A stretch of DNA of 64,000 nt. Origin: Pseudomonas sp. BBP2017. GTDB taxonomy: Bacteria > Pseudomonadota > Gammaproteobacteria > Pseudomonadales > Pseudomonadaceae. The position numbers and the translations under genes were made by a program. The stretch lies in the NCBI RefSeq assembly GCF_003024385.1, contig NZ_PVZN01000013.1:62001-126000 (forward strand), written 5' to 3'. Of this stretch, positions 49,437 through 58,750 are shown piece after piece. How positions within the stretch are numbered: the stretch's first letter is position 1; every line of letters begins with the position of its first letter. Under the pieces are notes generated by a model that was not told where the DNA came from, did no database searches, and saw nothing but the letters and a program-made list of their open reading frames with translations.

Positions 49437-49465
49437 TTGGACCCTGTGAGTGGTGTAGATATAAT
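49437..49465 (+). promoter_or_regulatory. Sigma-70 promoter of etf-QO
   Basis: A perfect -10 box TATAAT (49460-49465) stands 17 bases downstream of the -35 candidate TTGGAC (49437-49442), which matches only half the consensus. The weak -35 next to the operator is consistent with regulated expression. Confidence 0.65.
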
Positions 49466-49589
49466 GCGCGGCCAAGAGAAAGCGGTGTAGTCCGTCATCA
49501 CTCGAGCTACAGCTTACACGTACCGAAAAATGACCGCCTGACACCCGCCAACAAAGAAAAACCGATGAGCCTTGAGTAGGAGAGAACCT

Positions 49590-51254
49590 GTGGAACGCGA
49601 ATACATGGAATTCGACGTGGTCATTGTCGGCGCTGGCCCGGCTGGCCTGTCCGCCGCCTGCCGACTGAAGCAGAAGGCCGCCGAAGCCGGTAACGAAATC
49701 AGCGTCTGCGTGGTCGAGAAAGGCTCGGAAGTCGGTGCCCATATCCTCTCCGGCGCGGTCTTCGAACCGCGTGCCCTGAACGAACTGTTCCCGGACTGGA
49801 AAGCGCTCGGCGCCCCGCTCAACACCGAAGTCAAACGCGACGACATCTACGTGCTCAAGGATGCTGGCAGCTCGATCAAGGTCCCTGACCTGTTCGTGCC
49901 CAAGACCATGCACAACGAAGGCAACTACATCATCTCCCTGGGCAACCTGTGCCGCTGGCTGGCTCAGCAGGCCGAGAACCTGGGCGTGGAGATCTACCCG
50001 GGCTTCGCCGCCCAAGAGGCGTTGTTCGACGAGAACGGCGTAGTCCGCGGGATCATCACCGGTGACCTGGGTGTCGACCGTGAAGGCAACCCGAAAGAAG
50101 GGCTTTACACTCCAGGCATGGAGCTGCGCGGCAAATACACCCTGTTTGCCGAAGGCTGCCGTGGCCACATCGGCAAGCAACTGATCAAACGCTTCAACCT
50201 CGACAGCGAGTCCGACGTCCAGCACTACGGCATCGGTCTCAAGGAAATCTGGGAAGTCGACCCGGCCAAGCACGAACAGGGCCTGGTGGTGCACACCGCT
50301 GGCTGGCCACTGGACGTGATGAGCACCGAGAACACCGGCGGCTCGTTCCTCTACCATCTGGAAAACAACCAGGTAGTGGTCGGACTGATCGTCGACCTGT
50401 CCTACAGCAACGCCTACCTGTCGCCGTTCGATGAATTCCAGCGCCTCAAGCACCACCCGGTGATCAGCCAGTACCTCGAAGGTGGCAAGCGCATCAGCTA
50501 CGGCGCCCGCGCTCTGGCTAAAGGTGGCTTGAACTCGCTGCCCAAAATGGTCTTCGCTGGTGGCGCCTTGATCGGCTGCGACCTGGGCACCATGAACGTT
50601 GCCAAGATCAAGGGCAGCCATACCGCAATGAAGTCCGGCATGCTCGCTGCCGACGCAGTGGCCGATGCCCTGCTGGCCGGCGGTGAAGGCGGCGATCAAC
50701 TCAACAGCTACGTCGATGCCTTCAAGGCCAGCTGGCTGTATGAAGAGCTGTTTTCCAGCCGTAACTTCGCCCCGGCCATGCACAAGTTCGGCCCGATGCT
50801 CGGTGCAGCGTTCAACTACGTTGACCAGAACTGGTTCGGTGGCAAACTGCCGTTTACCCTGCACGACACCAAGCCGGACTACGCCTGCCTGAAGCTGGCC
50901 GCCGACTCGAAAAAAATCGACTATCCAAAACCGGATGGCAAACTGAGCTTCGACAAACTCAGCTCGGTATTCCTCTCCAGCACCAACCATGAAGAAGAAC
51001 AACCCTGCCACCTGAAGCTTGCCGATGCGAGCATCCCGATTGGCAGCAACCTGCCGCTGTATGACGAACCGGCCCAGCGCTACTGCCCGGCTGGCGTGTA
51101 CGAGGTGGTTACTCAGGAAGACGGCAACAAGCGCTTCCAGATCAACGCCCAGAACTGCGTGCACTGCAAGACCTGTGACATCAAGGACCCTGCGCAGAAC
51201 ATCACCTGGGTAACGCCGGAAGGCGCTGGTGGCCCGACTTACCCGAACATGTAA
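49590..51254 (+). CDS. Electron transfer flavoprotein-ubiquinone oxidoreductase
   Basis: This 554-residue membrane-associated enzyme passes electrons from ETF to ubiquinone. FAD motif VVIVGAGPAGLSAACRLKQKA; FAD-domain SGAVFEPRALNELFPDW; and the C-terminal [4Fe-4S] motif with Cys in CPAGVYE and QNCVHCKTCDI. The start is GTG at 49590 with AGGAG six bases upstream. It is divergent from etfBA, with a PsrA-like operator. Confidence 0.97.
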   Translation: MEREYMEFDVVIVGAGPAGLSAACRLKQKAAEAGNEISVCVVEKGSEVGAHILSGAVFEPRALNELFPDWKALGAPLNTEVKRDDIYVLKDAGSSIKVPDLFVPKTMHNEGNYIISLGNLCRWLAQQAENLGVEIYPGFAAQEALFDENGVVRGIITGDLGVDREGNPKEGLYTPGMELRGKYTLFAEGCRGHIGKQLIKRFNLDSESDVQHYGIGLKEIWEVDPAKHEQGLVVHTAGWPLDVMSTENTGGSFLYHLENNQVVVGLIVDLSYSNAYLSPFDEFQRLKHHPVISQYLEGGKRISYGARALAKGGLNSLPKMVFAGGALIGCDLGTMNVAKIKGSHTAMKSGMLAADAVADALLAGGEGGDQLNSYVDAFKASWLYEELFSSRNFAPAMHKFGPMLGAAFNYVDQNWFGGKLPFTLHDTKPDYACLKLAADSKKIDYPKPDGKLSFDKLSSVFLSSTNHEEEQPCHLKLADASIPIGSNLPLYDEPAQRYCPAGVYEVVTQEDGNKRFQINAQNCVHCKTCDIKDPAQNITWVTPEGAGGPTYPNM

Positions 51255-51268
51255 GCCAGGCTCCCAAC

Positions 51269-51305
51269 CAAAAGCCCCCTCGCCTTGCGGCCAGGGGGCT
51301 TTTTA
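51269..51305 (+). terminator. Intrinsic terminator of etf-QO
   Basis: AAAGCCCCCT pairs with AGGGGGCTTT around a 13-base loop, followed by a T-run. Because the next gene is convergent, it may also serve the MFS gene. Confidence 0.88.
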
Positions 51306-51322
51306 TTACATATGGCATGGCA

Positions 51323-52633
51323 TTAGCAGCGTACGGCTTGATCCTCAAACCCAAGCGTTTCCCGCGCCCCGTAATACACTGCCGTCAACAACCCGACCAC
51401 GCCCATGACCACGCTGAACACCACACACACCCAAGGACTCCACGGCATCAAAGCAATGAGCATCAGCGGCGTAGTACTGGCCCACAGTGCATAGGCGATG
51501 TTGTAGGTAAAGGAAATCCCCGACACCCGGATCGGCGCCGGGAACAACCCGACCATCACCGACGGCACCACACCTACCACGCCACATGCCAATCCTGCCA
51601 GGGCATAGGCCAGCCCAAGCCACTGCCAACCACTCACCAGGCTCGCATACAAAGCGCCAATGCCCAGCGGCAACAGCAGGCTGTAGAACATCAGCGCGCG
51701 CCAGGCACCGACCCGGTCGACCAACAGCCCGGCCAGCACGCAACCCATGTTGAGAAAGACGATGCCCATGCTGCTCAACGCGAAGGTGTGTCCGGCACTC
51801 ATGCCAAAGCGCTGCTGCATCACCGTCGGGGTGATGACCACCAACACCACCACCGCCGAGGTCAGCACACAGGTCAACAGCGCAGCAGGAATCAGCGCCC
51901 GCCGATGCTCGTTGAGCACCGTGCGTAGCGGGAATGCTACCGGCTGCTCGCGACGCTCGCGCAAAGCCAGGAACACTGGGGTCTCGCTCAACCAGCGGCG
52001 CAGCCACACGCCGATTACACCAAACACGCCACCCAACAGGAACGGGAAGCGCCAGGCGTAGTCGAGGATCTCTTGCGGGGTGAACAGTTGCGCCAGCAGC
52101 GTGGCCGTCAAGGCGCCAAGTAGATAGCCGAAAGTCAGACCTGCCTGGAGGAAGCCCAAGGCATAGCCTCGCCGTCCAGCCGGTGCGTGCTCGGCCACAA
52201 ACACCCAGGCACTGGGCACTTCGCCGCCGACCGCTGCGCCCTGGAGGATCCGCAGCGCCAGGAGAATCAGCGGGGCGAAAAAGCCGATTTCGGCGTAGGT
52301 CGGCATCACCCCGATCAACAGGCACGGCAAGGCCATCATCAGGATACTCAGGCTGAAGACCTTCTTGCGCCCCAGATGGTCGGCAAAGTGCGCCATCAGG
52401 ATTCCACCCAGGGGCCTGGCCAGGTAGCCGGTGACAAAAATCCCGAAGCTCTGCAACAAACGCAGCCACTCGGGCATCTGCGGCGGGAAGAACAACTGGC
52501 TGAGGGTCAGGGCGAAGAATACGAAGATGATGAAGTCGTAGATTTCCAACGCGCCGCCCAATGCCGCCAGGCTCAGGGTTTTGTGATCACTGCGCGTCAG
52601 GCGTAGTGCTGGCGCAGGCGTGGTGGCTGTCAT
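51323..52633 (-). CDS. MFS transporter, metabolite:H+ symporter type
   Basis: This 436-residue protein has twelve membrane helices. Typical motifs: LAALGGALEIYDFIIFVFFALTLSQLFFP at the start, GYLARPLGGILMAHFADHLGRKKVF between helices, and SWLSETPVFLALRERR in the central loop. These features point to the KgtP/ProP-like branch that takes up organic acids, amino acids or osmolytes. Start at 52633 (MTATTP); the frame is open to 53008. Confidence 0.88.
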   Translation of the reverse strand: MTATTPAPALRLTRSDHKTLSLAALGGALEIYDFIIFVFFALTLSQLFFPPQMPEWLRLLQSFGIFVTGYLARPLGGILMAHFADHLGRKKVFSLSILMMALPCLLIGVMPTYAEIGFFAPLILLALRILQGAAVGGEVPSAWVFVAEHAPAGRRGYALGFLQAGLTFGYLLGALTATLLAQLFTPQEILDYAWRFPFLLGGVFGVIGVWLRRWLSETPVFLALRERREQPVAFPLRTVLNEHRRALIPAALLTCVLTSAVVVLVVITPTVMQQRFGMSAGHTFALSSMGIVFLNMGCVLAGLLVDRVGAWRALMFYSLLLPLGIGALYASLVSGWQWLGLAYALAGLACGVVGVVPSVMVGLFPAPIRVSGISFTYNIAYALWASTTPLMLIALMPWSPWVCVVFSVVMGVVGLLTAVYYGARETLGFEDQAVRC

Positions 52634-52740
52634 AAGGGCATCCGTCAATCGATGGGCATCAGCGCGCTCTGCGGCGCGCCAGGGCGAACGCCAGAGGATA
52701 GCAAAACACACCACAAGGGTGCGCCAACTGATGCCACGAC

Positions 52741-53226
52741 TCAGGATTGACGGGAAAAAATCGACGGTGCAAAACTCATCCGTCGCGGTGAATACCCCGC
52801 AGGAGTCGCCCGATCGAACACACCCGGCAGTTGCCCGATGACTTTCGGCGAATCGATGATCGCCATGAAGGTATGCATGGTCTCGTCGTCGGGGACCTTG
52901 GGCAGGCTGACATTCACCGCTTCGCGCTGGCCGCTGGGAATGGCCGGCACTTTCAGGTGCTGAGACTGGTACAGCAGGGCGTGCTGGATCTGGGCGCTGC
53001 CCCGGCAAAAACGTTCCAGGTCGACCCCGACATGGTTGGCCAGGTCAATATTGCCCACCAACAGGTTGAATGGCTGCAGTGCGCTCTGTACCAGGCGCTG
53101 CAGGTCTTCAAATGATTCGACGGGAGCAATGCGATAGTAGCCCATGCCATTGAGGATTTTCTCCAGTTGCAACAATTGCATCGGATGCTCGTCGGCAATC
53201 AGGATCCGCAGTGATTTGTTTGGCAT
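52741..53226 (-). CDS. Receiver-like protein without the phospho-acceptor Asp
   Basis: This 161-residue protein has a CheY-like fold: RILIADEHPMQLLQLEKILNGMG (acidic pair reduced to Asp-Glu) and VSLPKVPDD with the conserved Lys. Where the phospho-acceptor Asp should be, the line FNLLVGNIDLANHVGVDLERF has Asn. It therefore probably cannot be phosphorylated in the normal way and may act as a phosphorylation-independent adaptor. There is no output domain, and the last 35 residues have no known pattern. ATG at 53226 preferred over a TTG two codons earlier. Confidence 0.78.
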   Translation of the reverse strand: MPNKSLRILIADEHPMQLLQLEKILNGMGYYRIAPVESFEDLQRLVQSALQPFNLLVGNIDLANHVGVDLERFCRGSAQIQHALLYQSQHLKVPAIPSGQREAVNVSLPKVPDDETMHTFMAIIDSPKVIGQLPGVFDRATPAGYSPRRMSFAPSIFSRQS

Positions 53227-53413
53227 CGTCAATGACCAAGGCTGGAGAGCGTTAGTGGCATTCCTTGACCATACTGCGCCAACAACTCAACTACAGGCCG
53301 GTGGCGGGCACTTCGCCAAATATAGGGTCTTTCTTGATAGTTGTTGGGAAAACCGCAGAAAGCAAGCGCGGTCACAACGAATTTTTCATTCGCCCCCCAC
53401 TAACGAGCGCGCA

Positions 53414-53911
53414 TCAGGACTCCCACAGCCGCATGCGCACACGACAGTGCTTCATCGCATTGACGATGTGTTTTTCCACCAGGCTACGGGAAATACCCAG
53501 ACGTTCGGCGATTTCCTGATGTGACAAGCCTTCGAGCTTGCGCAACAGAAAGCTGTCGCGGCAGGGCTTGCTCAATTCACCGAGGGCGCGCTGCATCAGC
53601 TCCAGGCGCTGTCGCAGTTCCATGTCCTGAGACGGCGCCGGGGAAAAGAAGCGTTCGTCACTGTCGAGCACGTCCAGTGGCTCGGCCTGGCGCAACCGGC
53701 CCCGACGATGACCATCGATCACCAGGTTCAGGGCCGTACGGTAGAGGAAGGCGCGGGGATGCTCGATGTCGCTATCAGCCGTGCGCTCCAGCACACGGGT
53801 GTAGGCATCATGGGCTACATCTTCAGCCGCCTGGCGGTTACCCAGGCGGGCGCAGAGGAAACTCACCAGTTCGCGATAGTAGTTTTCCAACACAGCACCT
53901 GGCCGCGGCAT
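53414..53911 (-). CDS. pvdS: ECF sigma factor for pyoverdine genes, PvdS/PfrI-like
   Basis: This 165-residue ECF sigma factor has the region 2 segments EDVAHDAYTRVLE and PRAFLYRTALNLVIDGHRRGRL, and region 4 SLSHQEIAERLGISRSLVEKHIVNAMKHCR. It lacks adjacent FecR and FecA-type genes. Three promoters of the PvdS class (TAAAT-N16-CGT) stand in front of the neighbouring pyoverdine genes, and a Fur-like box lies upstream, so it is the iron-controlled pyoverdine sigma factor. Start at 53911 (MPRPGAV); the open frame to 53992 would read through the Fur box region. Confidence 0.88.
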   Translation of the reverse strand: MPRPGAVLENYYRELVSFLCARLGNRQAAEDVAHDAYTRVLERTADSDIEHPRAFLYRTALNLVIDGHRRGRLRQAEPLDVLDSDERFFSPAPSQDMELRQRLELMQRALGELSKPCRDSFLLRKLEGLSHQEIAERLGISRSLVEKHIVNAMKHCRVRMRLWES

Positions 53912-53962
53912 CGCGGGGTTTTCCTGACTCTGGGTAAGTGGAGTTGCATGATGGCAGAATGG

Positions 53963-53987
53963 AATAATACAAATTATAATTATTCTC
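53963..53987. promoter_or_regulatory. Fur-like box upstream of the sigma factor gene
   Basis: On the minus strand AATAATTATAATTTGTATTATT is built of NATAAT hexamers and an inverted ATTATT copy, as in Fur sites. It lies 52-76 bases upstream of the sigma factor start, in the divergent region with pvdR. Iron repression of PvdS through Fur is established in pseudomonads. Confidence 0.7.
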
Positions 53988-54056
53988 AGCAATATCTAGC
54001 GAGCGGGCCCTCTGCCGGACCCGGTCGGATCATCTGCTGAACCTCGATTGCCACGG

Positions 54057-54080
54057 TAAATTCCGCCGCCAGTCTCTCGT
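54057..54080 (+). promoter_or_regulatory. PvdS-type promoter (IS box) of pvdRT-opmQ
   Basis: TAAAT (54057-54061), exactly 16 bases, then CGT (54078-54080) is the iron-starvation box recognised by PvdS. It lies 80 bases before the preferred pvdR start. Confidence 0.85.
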
Positions 54081-54160
54081 TTAACTGGGAGCCGCCCGTG
54101 TCTGTCGTGTTTGCCTGCCTGCGTGACCCCACGGCTCAACCCCTTTGGCTGGAACCCTGC

Positions 54161-55339
54161 ATGAGACGTCCTTCGAACAAACGCCGCCTGCTGCTCTGTG
54201 GCCTCGGCCTGCTCAGCCTGAGTGCCCTGCTCGCCTGGAAAACCCTGCCCGGCAGTGGCGACCCGCTCAGCACCGTCAGCGTGACGCGCAACGATATCGA
54301 AAGCAGCGTAACCGCACTGGGCACCTTGCAACCGCGACGCTACGTGGATGTCGGTGCCCAGGCTTCAGGGCAGATCCGCAAGCTGCATGTGGAGGTGGGT
54401 GACCAGGTCAAGGCGGAGCAACTGCTGGTCGAGATCGATCCCTCGACCCAACAGGCCAAGCTCGACGCCGGACGCTTCTCGATCGACAACCTCAAGGCCC
54501 AGCTGGCTGAACAGCAAGCCCAGCACCAGCTCGCCGAACAACAATATAAACGCCAGCGCAACCTGGCCGCCGCAGGCGCCACCCGCGAGGAAGATGTCCA
54601 AAGCGCCCAGGCCCAGCTCAAGGTGACCCAGGCCCGCATCGACATGTACCGCGCACAGATCCGCCAGGCCCAGGCCAGCCTGCGCAGCGATGAGGCCGAA
54701 CTGGGCTACACGCGTATCTATGCTCCGATGTCCGGGACCGTGGTCGCCGTGGATGCGCGCGAGGGCCAGACCCTCAACGCCCAGCAACAGACACCCTTGA
54801 TCCTGCGCATTGCCAAGCTTTCGCCGATGACAGTCTGGGCACAGGTATCGGAAGCCGATATCGGTCATGTCAAACCGGGCATGTCGGCCTACTTCACTAC
54901 CCTGGCCGGCGGCAAGCGCCGCTGGACCAGTAGCGTACGCCAGATCCTGCCGGTACCCCCCAAGCCCCTGGACCAGTCCAGTCAAGGTGGCGGCAGCCCG
55001 GCCAGCGCCAGCGGTACAGGCACCGCCAGCAAAGTGGTGCTGTACACCGTACTGCTGGACGTGGACAACCCTGACAATGCCCTGATGGCAGAAATGACCA
55101 CCCAGGTGTTTTTCGTTGCTGGCCGCGCCAGCAAGGTGCTGACCGTACCGGTGGCCGCACTGGATGAAGATGCCAGCAACGAAAACATGCGCATTGCCCA
55201 AGTGCTCGATGCCAACGGCAAGATCGAACAACGCCAGGTACGCACCGGGCTGAGCGACCGCTTGCGGGTGCAAGTGCTGGAAGGTTTGAACGAAGGCGAG
55301 CAGCTGTTGATCGGCGCACCTGCTGCCAGCGGAGGTTGA
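54161..55339 (+). CDS. pvdR: Membrane fusion protein of the pyoverdine efflux pump
   Basis: This 392-residue MacA-like adaptor has an N-terminal anchor helix (LLLCGLGLLSLSALLAWK), a lipoyl-like half with VGAQASGQIRKLHVEVGDQVKAEQLLVEIDP, a long coiled coil (about residues 75-145) and a beta-barrel part with YTRIYAPMSGTVVAVDAREGQTL. It links the inner-membrane ATPase PvdT to the outer-membrane OpmQ. The ATG at 54161 gives family length; a GTG at 54098 would leave only about ten bases of leader after the IS box. Confidence 0.92.
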   Translation: MRRPSNKRRLLLCGLGLLSLSALLAWKTLPGSGDPLSTVSVTRNDIESSVTALGTLQPRRYVDVGAQASGQIRKLHVEVGDQVKAEQLLVEIDPSTQQAKLDAGRFSIDNLKAQLAEQQAQHQLAEQQYKRQRNLAAAGATREEDVQSAQAQLKVTQARIDMYRAQIRQAQASLRSDEAELGYTRIYAPMSGTVVAVDAREGQTLNAQQQTPLILRIAKLSPMTVWAQVSEADIGHVKPGMSAYFTTLAGGKRRWTSSVRQILPVPPKPLDQSSQGGGSPASASGTGTASKVVLYTVLLDVDNPDNALMAEMTTQVFFVAGRASKVLTVPVAALDEDASNENMRIAQVLDANGKIEQRQVRTGLSDRLRVQVLEGLNEGEQLLIGAPAASGG

Positions 55340-57304
55340 ATGAGTACGCCGCTGATCGAACTGCGTGACATCCGCAAATCCTATGGCGGGGTCGATACCC
55401 CGAAGGTCGAAGTGGTGCGAGGTATCAGCCTGGCGATCCACCCGGGCGAGTTCGTTGCCATTGTCGGCGCTTCCGGCTCCGGCAAGTCAACCTTGATGAA
55501 CATTCTCGGTTGCCTGGATCGTCCGACCTCCGGTGGCTACCTGTTCGCCGGCAAAGACGTTGCCGAACTGGACAGCGACGAGCTGGCCTGGCTGCGCCGT
55601 GAAGCCTTCGGTTTCGTGTTCCAGGGCTACCACTTGATCGCCTCAGGCTCAGCCCAGGAAAACGTCGAGATGCCGGCCATCTATGCCGGTACCCCGACTG
55701 CCGAACGCCACGCCCGCGCCAGCGCCCTGCTCGATCGCCTGGGGCTCGCCAGCCGCACCGGCAATCGCCCACACCAGCTCTCCGGTGGCCAGCAGCAGCG
55801 GGTGTCGATTGCCCGCGCCCTGATGAACGGCGGCCACATCATCCTTGCCGACGAACCCACCGGCGCCCTGGACAGCCAGAGCGGTGCCGAAGTCATGGCC
55901 TTGCTCGATGAACTGGCCAGCCAGGGCCATGTGGTGATCCTGATCACTCACGATCGCGAAGTGGCAGCCCGGGCCAAGCGCGTCATCGAGATTCGCGATG
56001 GCCTGATCGTCAGCGACTCGGCCAACGAACGATCCGCCGCCATTGGCGCCCCCGGCCTACAGGCTGAAGACCTGCGACAGCGTCAGGACCAGGGCGCCAC
56101 CCACAGCGGGGCCTGGAAAGGCGAGATGGTCGAATCCCTGCAAGCGGCCTGGCGGATCATGTGGATCAACCGCTTTCGCACCGCCCTGACCTTGCTCGGT
56201 ATCGTTATCGGCGTGGCGTCAGTGGTGGTCATGCTCGCCGTCGGCGAAGGCAGCAAGCGCCAGGTCATGGCGCAGATGGCCGCATTCGGTTCCAACATCC
56301 TCTACCTCGGCGCAAGCGCGCCGACCCTGCGCGAACCCGCGGGCCTCATCACCCTTGACGACGTCGCTGCGGTGGGCAGCCTGCCACAGGTGAAGATGAT
56401 CATGCCGGTGATCGGCGACAAATTGATGGTGCGCTACGGTAACAACAACCAGCAATTCTATGTCGGCGGCAATAACACCCACTTCTGCGAGATCTTCAAC
56501 TGGCCGGTGGTCCAGGGCAGCTTCTTCACCGAAGCCGACGAACAGGCCGCTGCCGCCGTCGCGGTGATCGGCCAGAAGGTGAAGGAAAAGCTGCTCGGCG
56601 CCCAGGTTGATCCGATCGGTCAGTACATTCTGGTGGAGAACGTCCCCTTCCAGGTAGTCGGCATCCTTGCCGGTAAAGGCGCCAGCTCTGGCGATCAGGA
56701 CAGTGACGAGCGCATCGTTGTGCCCTACTCCGCGGCAGCGATCCGTCTGTTCGGCAGCCGCGACCCGGAGTACGTGACCATCGCCACTGCCGACTCGCGG
56801 CGGGTGGCCGAAACCGAAGCTGCCATCGACAGATTGATGCTCAAGCTGCACCACGGCAAACGCGATTACGAATTGAGCAACGACGCCGCCCTGATCCAGG
56901 CCGAAGCGCGCACCCAGAACACCCTGTCACTGATGCTTGGCTCGATCGCCGCAATATCGCTGCTGGTCGGCGGCATCGGCGTGATGAACATCATGCTCAT
57001 GACCGTACGCGAACGCACCCGCGAAATTGGTATCCGCATGGCCACAGGCGCCCGTCAACGCGACATCCTGCGCCAGTTCCTCAGCGAGGCGGTACTGCTG
57101 TCGATGGTCGGCGGCCTTACCGGCATTGCCCTGGCCTTGCTGATTGGCGGTGTACTGCTGCTTGGCAATATTGCCGTGGCCTTTTCCCTGGTGGCCGTGC
57201 TCGGCGCCTTTGCCTGCGCAGTGGTCACCGGGGTGGTGTTCGGCTTCATGCCGGCGCGCAAAGCCGCCCGCCTCGACCCGGTCAAAGCCCTTACCAGCGA
57301 ATAA
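55340..57304 (+). CDS. pvdT: MacB-like ABC transporter of the pyoverdine efflux pump
   Basis: This 654-residue fused ATPase-permease has the N-terminal ATPase with [41 protein letters not shown] and [15 protein letters not shown]. The C-terminal part has one helix near residue 285, a large periplasmic domain (about 310-520) and three more helices (with [29 protein letters not shown]). It starts right after the pvdR stop (TGAATG, with GGAGG upstream). It exports pyoverdine or its recycled form with PvdR and OpmQ. Confidence 0.95.
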   Translation: MSTPLIELRDIRKSYGGVDTPKVEVVRGISLAIHPGEFVAIVGASGSGKSTLMNILGCLDRPTSGGYLFAGKDVAELDSDELAWLRREAFGFVFQGYHLIASGSAQENVEMPAIYAGTPTAERHARASALLDRLGLASRTGNRPHQLSGGQQQRVSIARALMNGGHIILADEPTGALDSQSGAEVMALLDELASQGHVVILITHDREVAARAKRVIEIRDGLIVSDSANERSAAIGAPGLQAEDLRQRQDQGATHSGAWKGEMVESLQAAWRIMWINRFRTALTLLGIVIGVASVVVMLAVGEGSKRQVMAQMAAFGSNILYLGASAPTLREPAGLITLDDVAAVGSLPQVKMIMPVIGDKLMVRYGNNNQQFYVGGNNTHFCEIFNWPVVQGSFFTEADEQAAAAVAVIGQKVKEKLLGAQVDPIGQYILVENVPFQVVGILAGKGASSGDQDSDERIVVPYSAAAIRLFGSRDPEYVTIATADSRRVAETEAAIDRLMLKLHHGKRDYELSNDAALIQAEARTQNTLSLMLGSIAAISLLVGGIGVMNIMLMTVRERTREIGIRMATGARQRDILRQFLSEAVLLSMVGGLTGIALALLIGGVLLLGNIAVAFSLVAVLGAFACAVVTGVVFGFMPARKAARLDPVKALTSE

Positions 57305-57307
57305 TCA

Positions 57308-58714
57308 ATGAACCTGCCCAGCCGTCTCAGTGTGTTGTCCATCAGCCTGTTCATCGCCGCTTGCAGCAACACGCCCACACCACCACAAAGTGGTCTGCAA
57401 GCACCGGATGCATGGCATAGCCGTACCGCCACACTCGATCAGCCACTGCCGCAACAGGATTGGTGGCGGCAGTTCTCCAGCGCCGCGCTCAATCAATTGA
57501 TCGAACAAGCGCGGCAAAACAGTTTCGACCTCGCCGCTGCTGCCGCCAGGGTCCGCCAGGCCCGGGCCTCGGCGGTGATCGCCGGTGCCCCGCTGCTGCC
57601 AGAAGTCAAGTTCGGCCTGGATGGCAGCCGCCAGCGCCTGCTGCACGGCAATGGCTTCGACCAGCTCGATGCCAGCAGCAACGAACGCACCAGTACCTCA
57701 TTCAATACACGCCTGAGTGCCAGCTACGAGATCGACTTCTGGGGAGGCAAGACCGCCGCTCGTGACAGCGCCCTGTTTGACCTGGACGCCAGCCGCTATG
57801 ATCGGCAAACGGTCGAGCTGACCCTGCTCAGCGGCGTTGCCAACAGCTACCTGCAAAGCCTGGCGCTGGCCGAGCAGGTGCGTATTGCCCGACTCAATCT
57901 GGCCAATGCCGAGGACGTGCTACGCCTGGTGCAGACCCGCCACGACTCGGGCTCGGCCACGGCCCTGGAGTTGGCCCAGCAACGCAGTCTGGTCGCCGGC
58001 CAGGCACGCCAGGTACCGTTGTTCGAACAACAACTGCAGGAAACCCGCATTACCCTGGCGACCCTGCTTGGCGAACCGGTACAGACGCTGACGCCGATCC
58101 AGGAATCCCTCGACGGGGTGCACTGGCCGGAAATTGGCAGTGGCGTACCGAGTGAGCTGCTCAGTCGTCGTCCCGACATTGCCGCCGCCGAAGCACGCCT
58201 GGCCGCCGCCCAGGCCAATGTTCAGGTGGCGCGCGCGGCGATGCTGCCAAGCCTTACCCTGGGCGCAGACCTGGGGGCAGGCGCCGACACCTTCGCCCAG
58301 ATCCTGCGCAGCCCCTACTACACCCTGAGCGCCGGCCTGGCCGCACCGATCTTCAACAACGGCCGTCTGCGTGCCGAGCGGGACAAAGCCCGGGCCCAAC
58401 AGCAAGAGCTGTTGCAGACCTATCGCAGCAGCATCATGGCCGGCTTTGCCGATGTCGAGAAAGCCCTCACCGCTATCAGCGGTGTGGACAATCAGCGCCA
58501 GTGGCAAGATCAGGAAGTCGAGCAAGCGCGTACGGCCTTTACCCTGTCGGAAAGCCGCTACCGGGCCGGTGCCGAGACTTTACTGACGGTGCTGGAAACG
58601 CAGCGCACCCTGTACCGGGCCCAGGACCAGCAGGCACAGCTGCGTCTGGCGCGACTGCAAGGCAGTGTGGCGTTGTACAAGGCGTTGGGTGGGGGGTGGC
58701 AGGTGTCTCGGTAA
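57308..58714 (+). CDS. opmQ: Outer membrane factor of the pyoverdine efflux pump (NodT family)
   Basis: This 468-residue TolC-like lipoprotein has the lipobox IAAC (Cys19). The two repeat halves show WWRQFSSAALNQLIEQARQNSFDLAAAAARVRQA and SRRPDIAAAEARLAAAQANVQVARAAMLPSLTL, the OMF duplication. It ends the pvdRT-opmQ operon, three bases after pvdT. A REP element follows. Confidence 0.93.
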   Translation: MNLPSRLSVLSISLFIAACSNTPTPPQSGLQAPDAWHSRTATLDQPLPQQDWWRQFSSAALNQLIEQARQNSFDLAAAAARVRQARASAVIAGAPLLPEVKFGLDGSRQRLLHGNGFDQLDASSNERTSTSFNTRLSASYEIDFWGGKTAARDSALFDLDASRYDRQTVELTLLSGVANSYLQSLALAEQVRIARLNLANAEDVLRLVQTRHDSGSATALELAQQRSLVAGQARQVPLFEQQLQETRITLATLLGEPVQTLTPIQESLDGVHWPEIGSGVPSELLSRRPDIAAAEARLAAAQANVQVARAAMLPSLTLGADLGAGADTFAQILRSPYYTLSAGLAAPIFNNGRLRAERDKARAQQQELLQTYRSSIMAGFADVEKALTAISGVDNQRQWQDQEVEQARTAFTLSESRYRAGAETLLTVLETQRTLYRAQDQQAQLRLARLQGSVALYKALGGGWQVSR

Positions 58715-58721
58715 ACGCCTT

Positions 58722-58743
58722 ATCGCGGGGCTTGCCCCGCGAT
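58722..58743. repeat. Pseudomonas REP hairpin
   Basis: ATCGCGGGGC and GCCCCGCGAT pair perfectly around a two-base centre. This is the common pseudomonad REP core. It lies between the convergent opmQ and pvdP genes and may also act as a terminator. Confidence 0.8.
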
Positions 58744-58750
58744 CAAATGC

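Larger units (their letters stand above)
49045..49589. other. 545-base divergent region between etfB and etf-QO
   Basis: It holds the etf-QO promoter (49437-49465) and a PsrA-type operator (49421-49434). The leader from the likely start to the GTG is about 118 bases. I found no convincing etfBA promoter on the minus strand and no gene or RNA. Confidence 0.6.
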
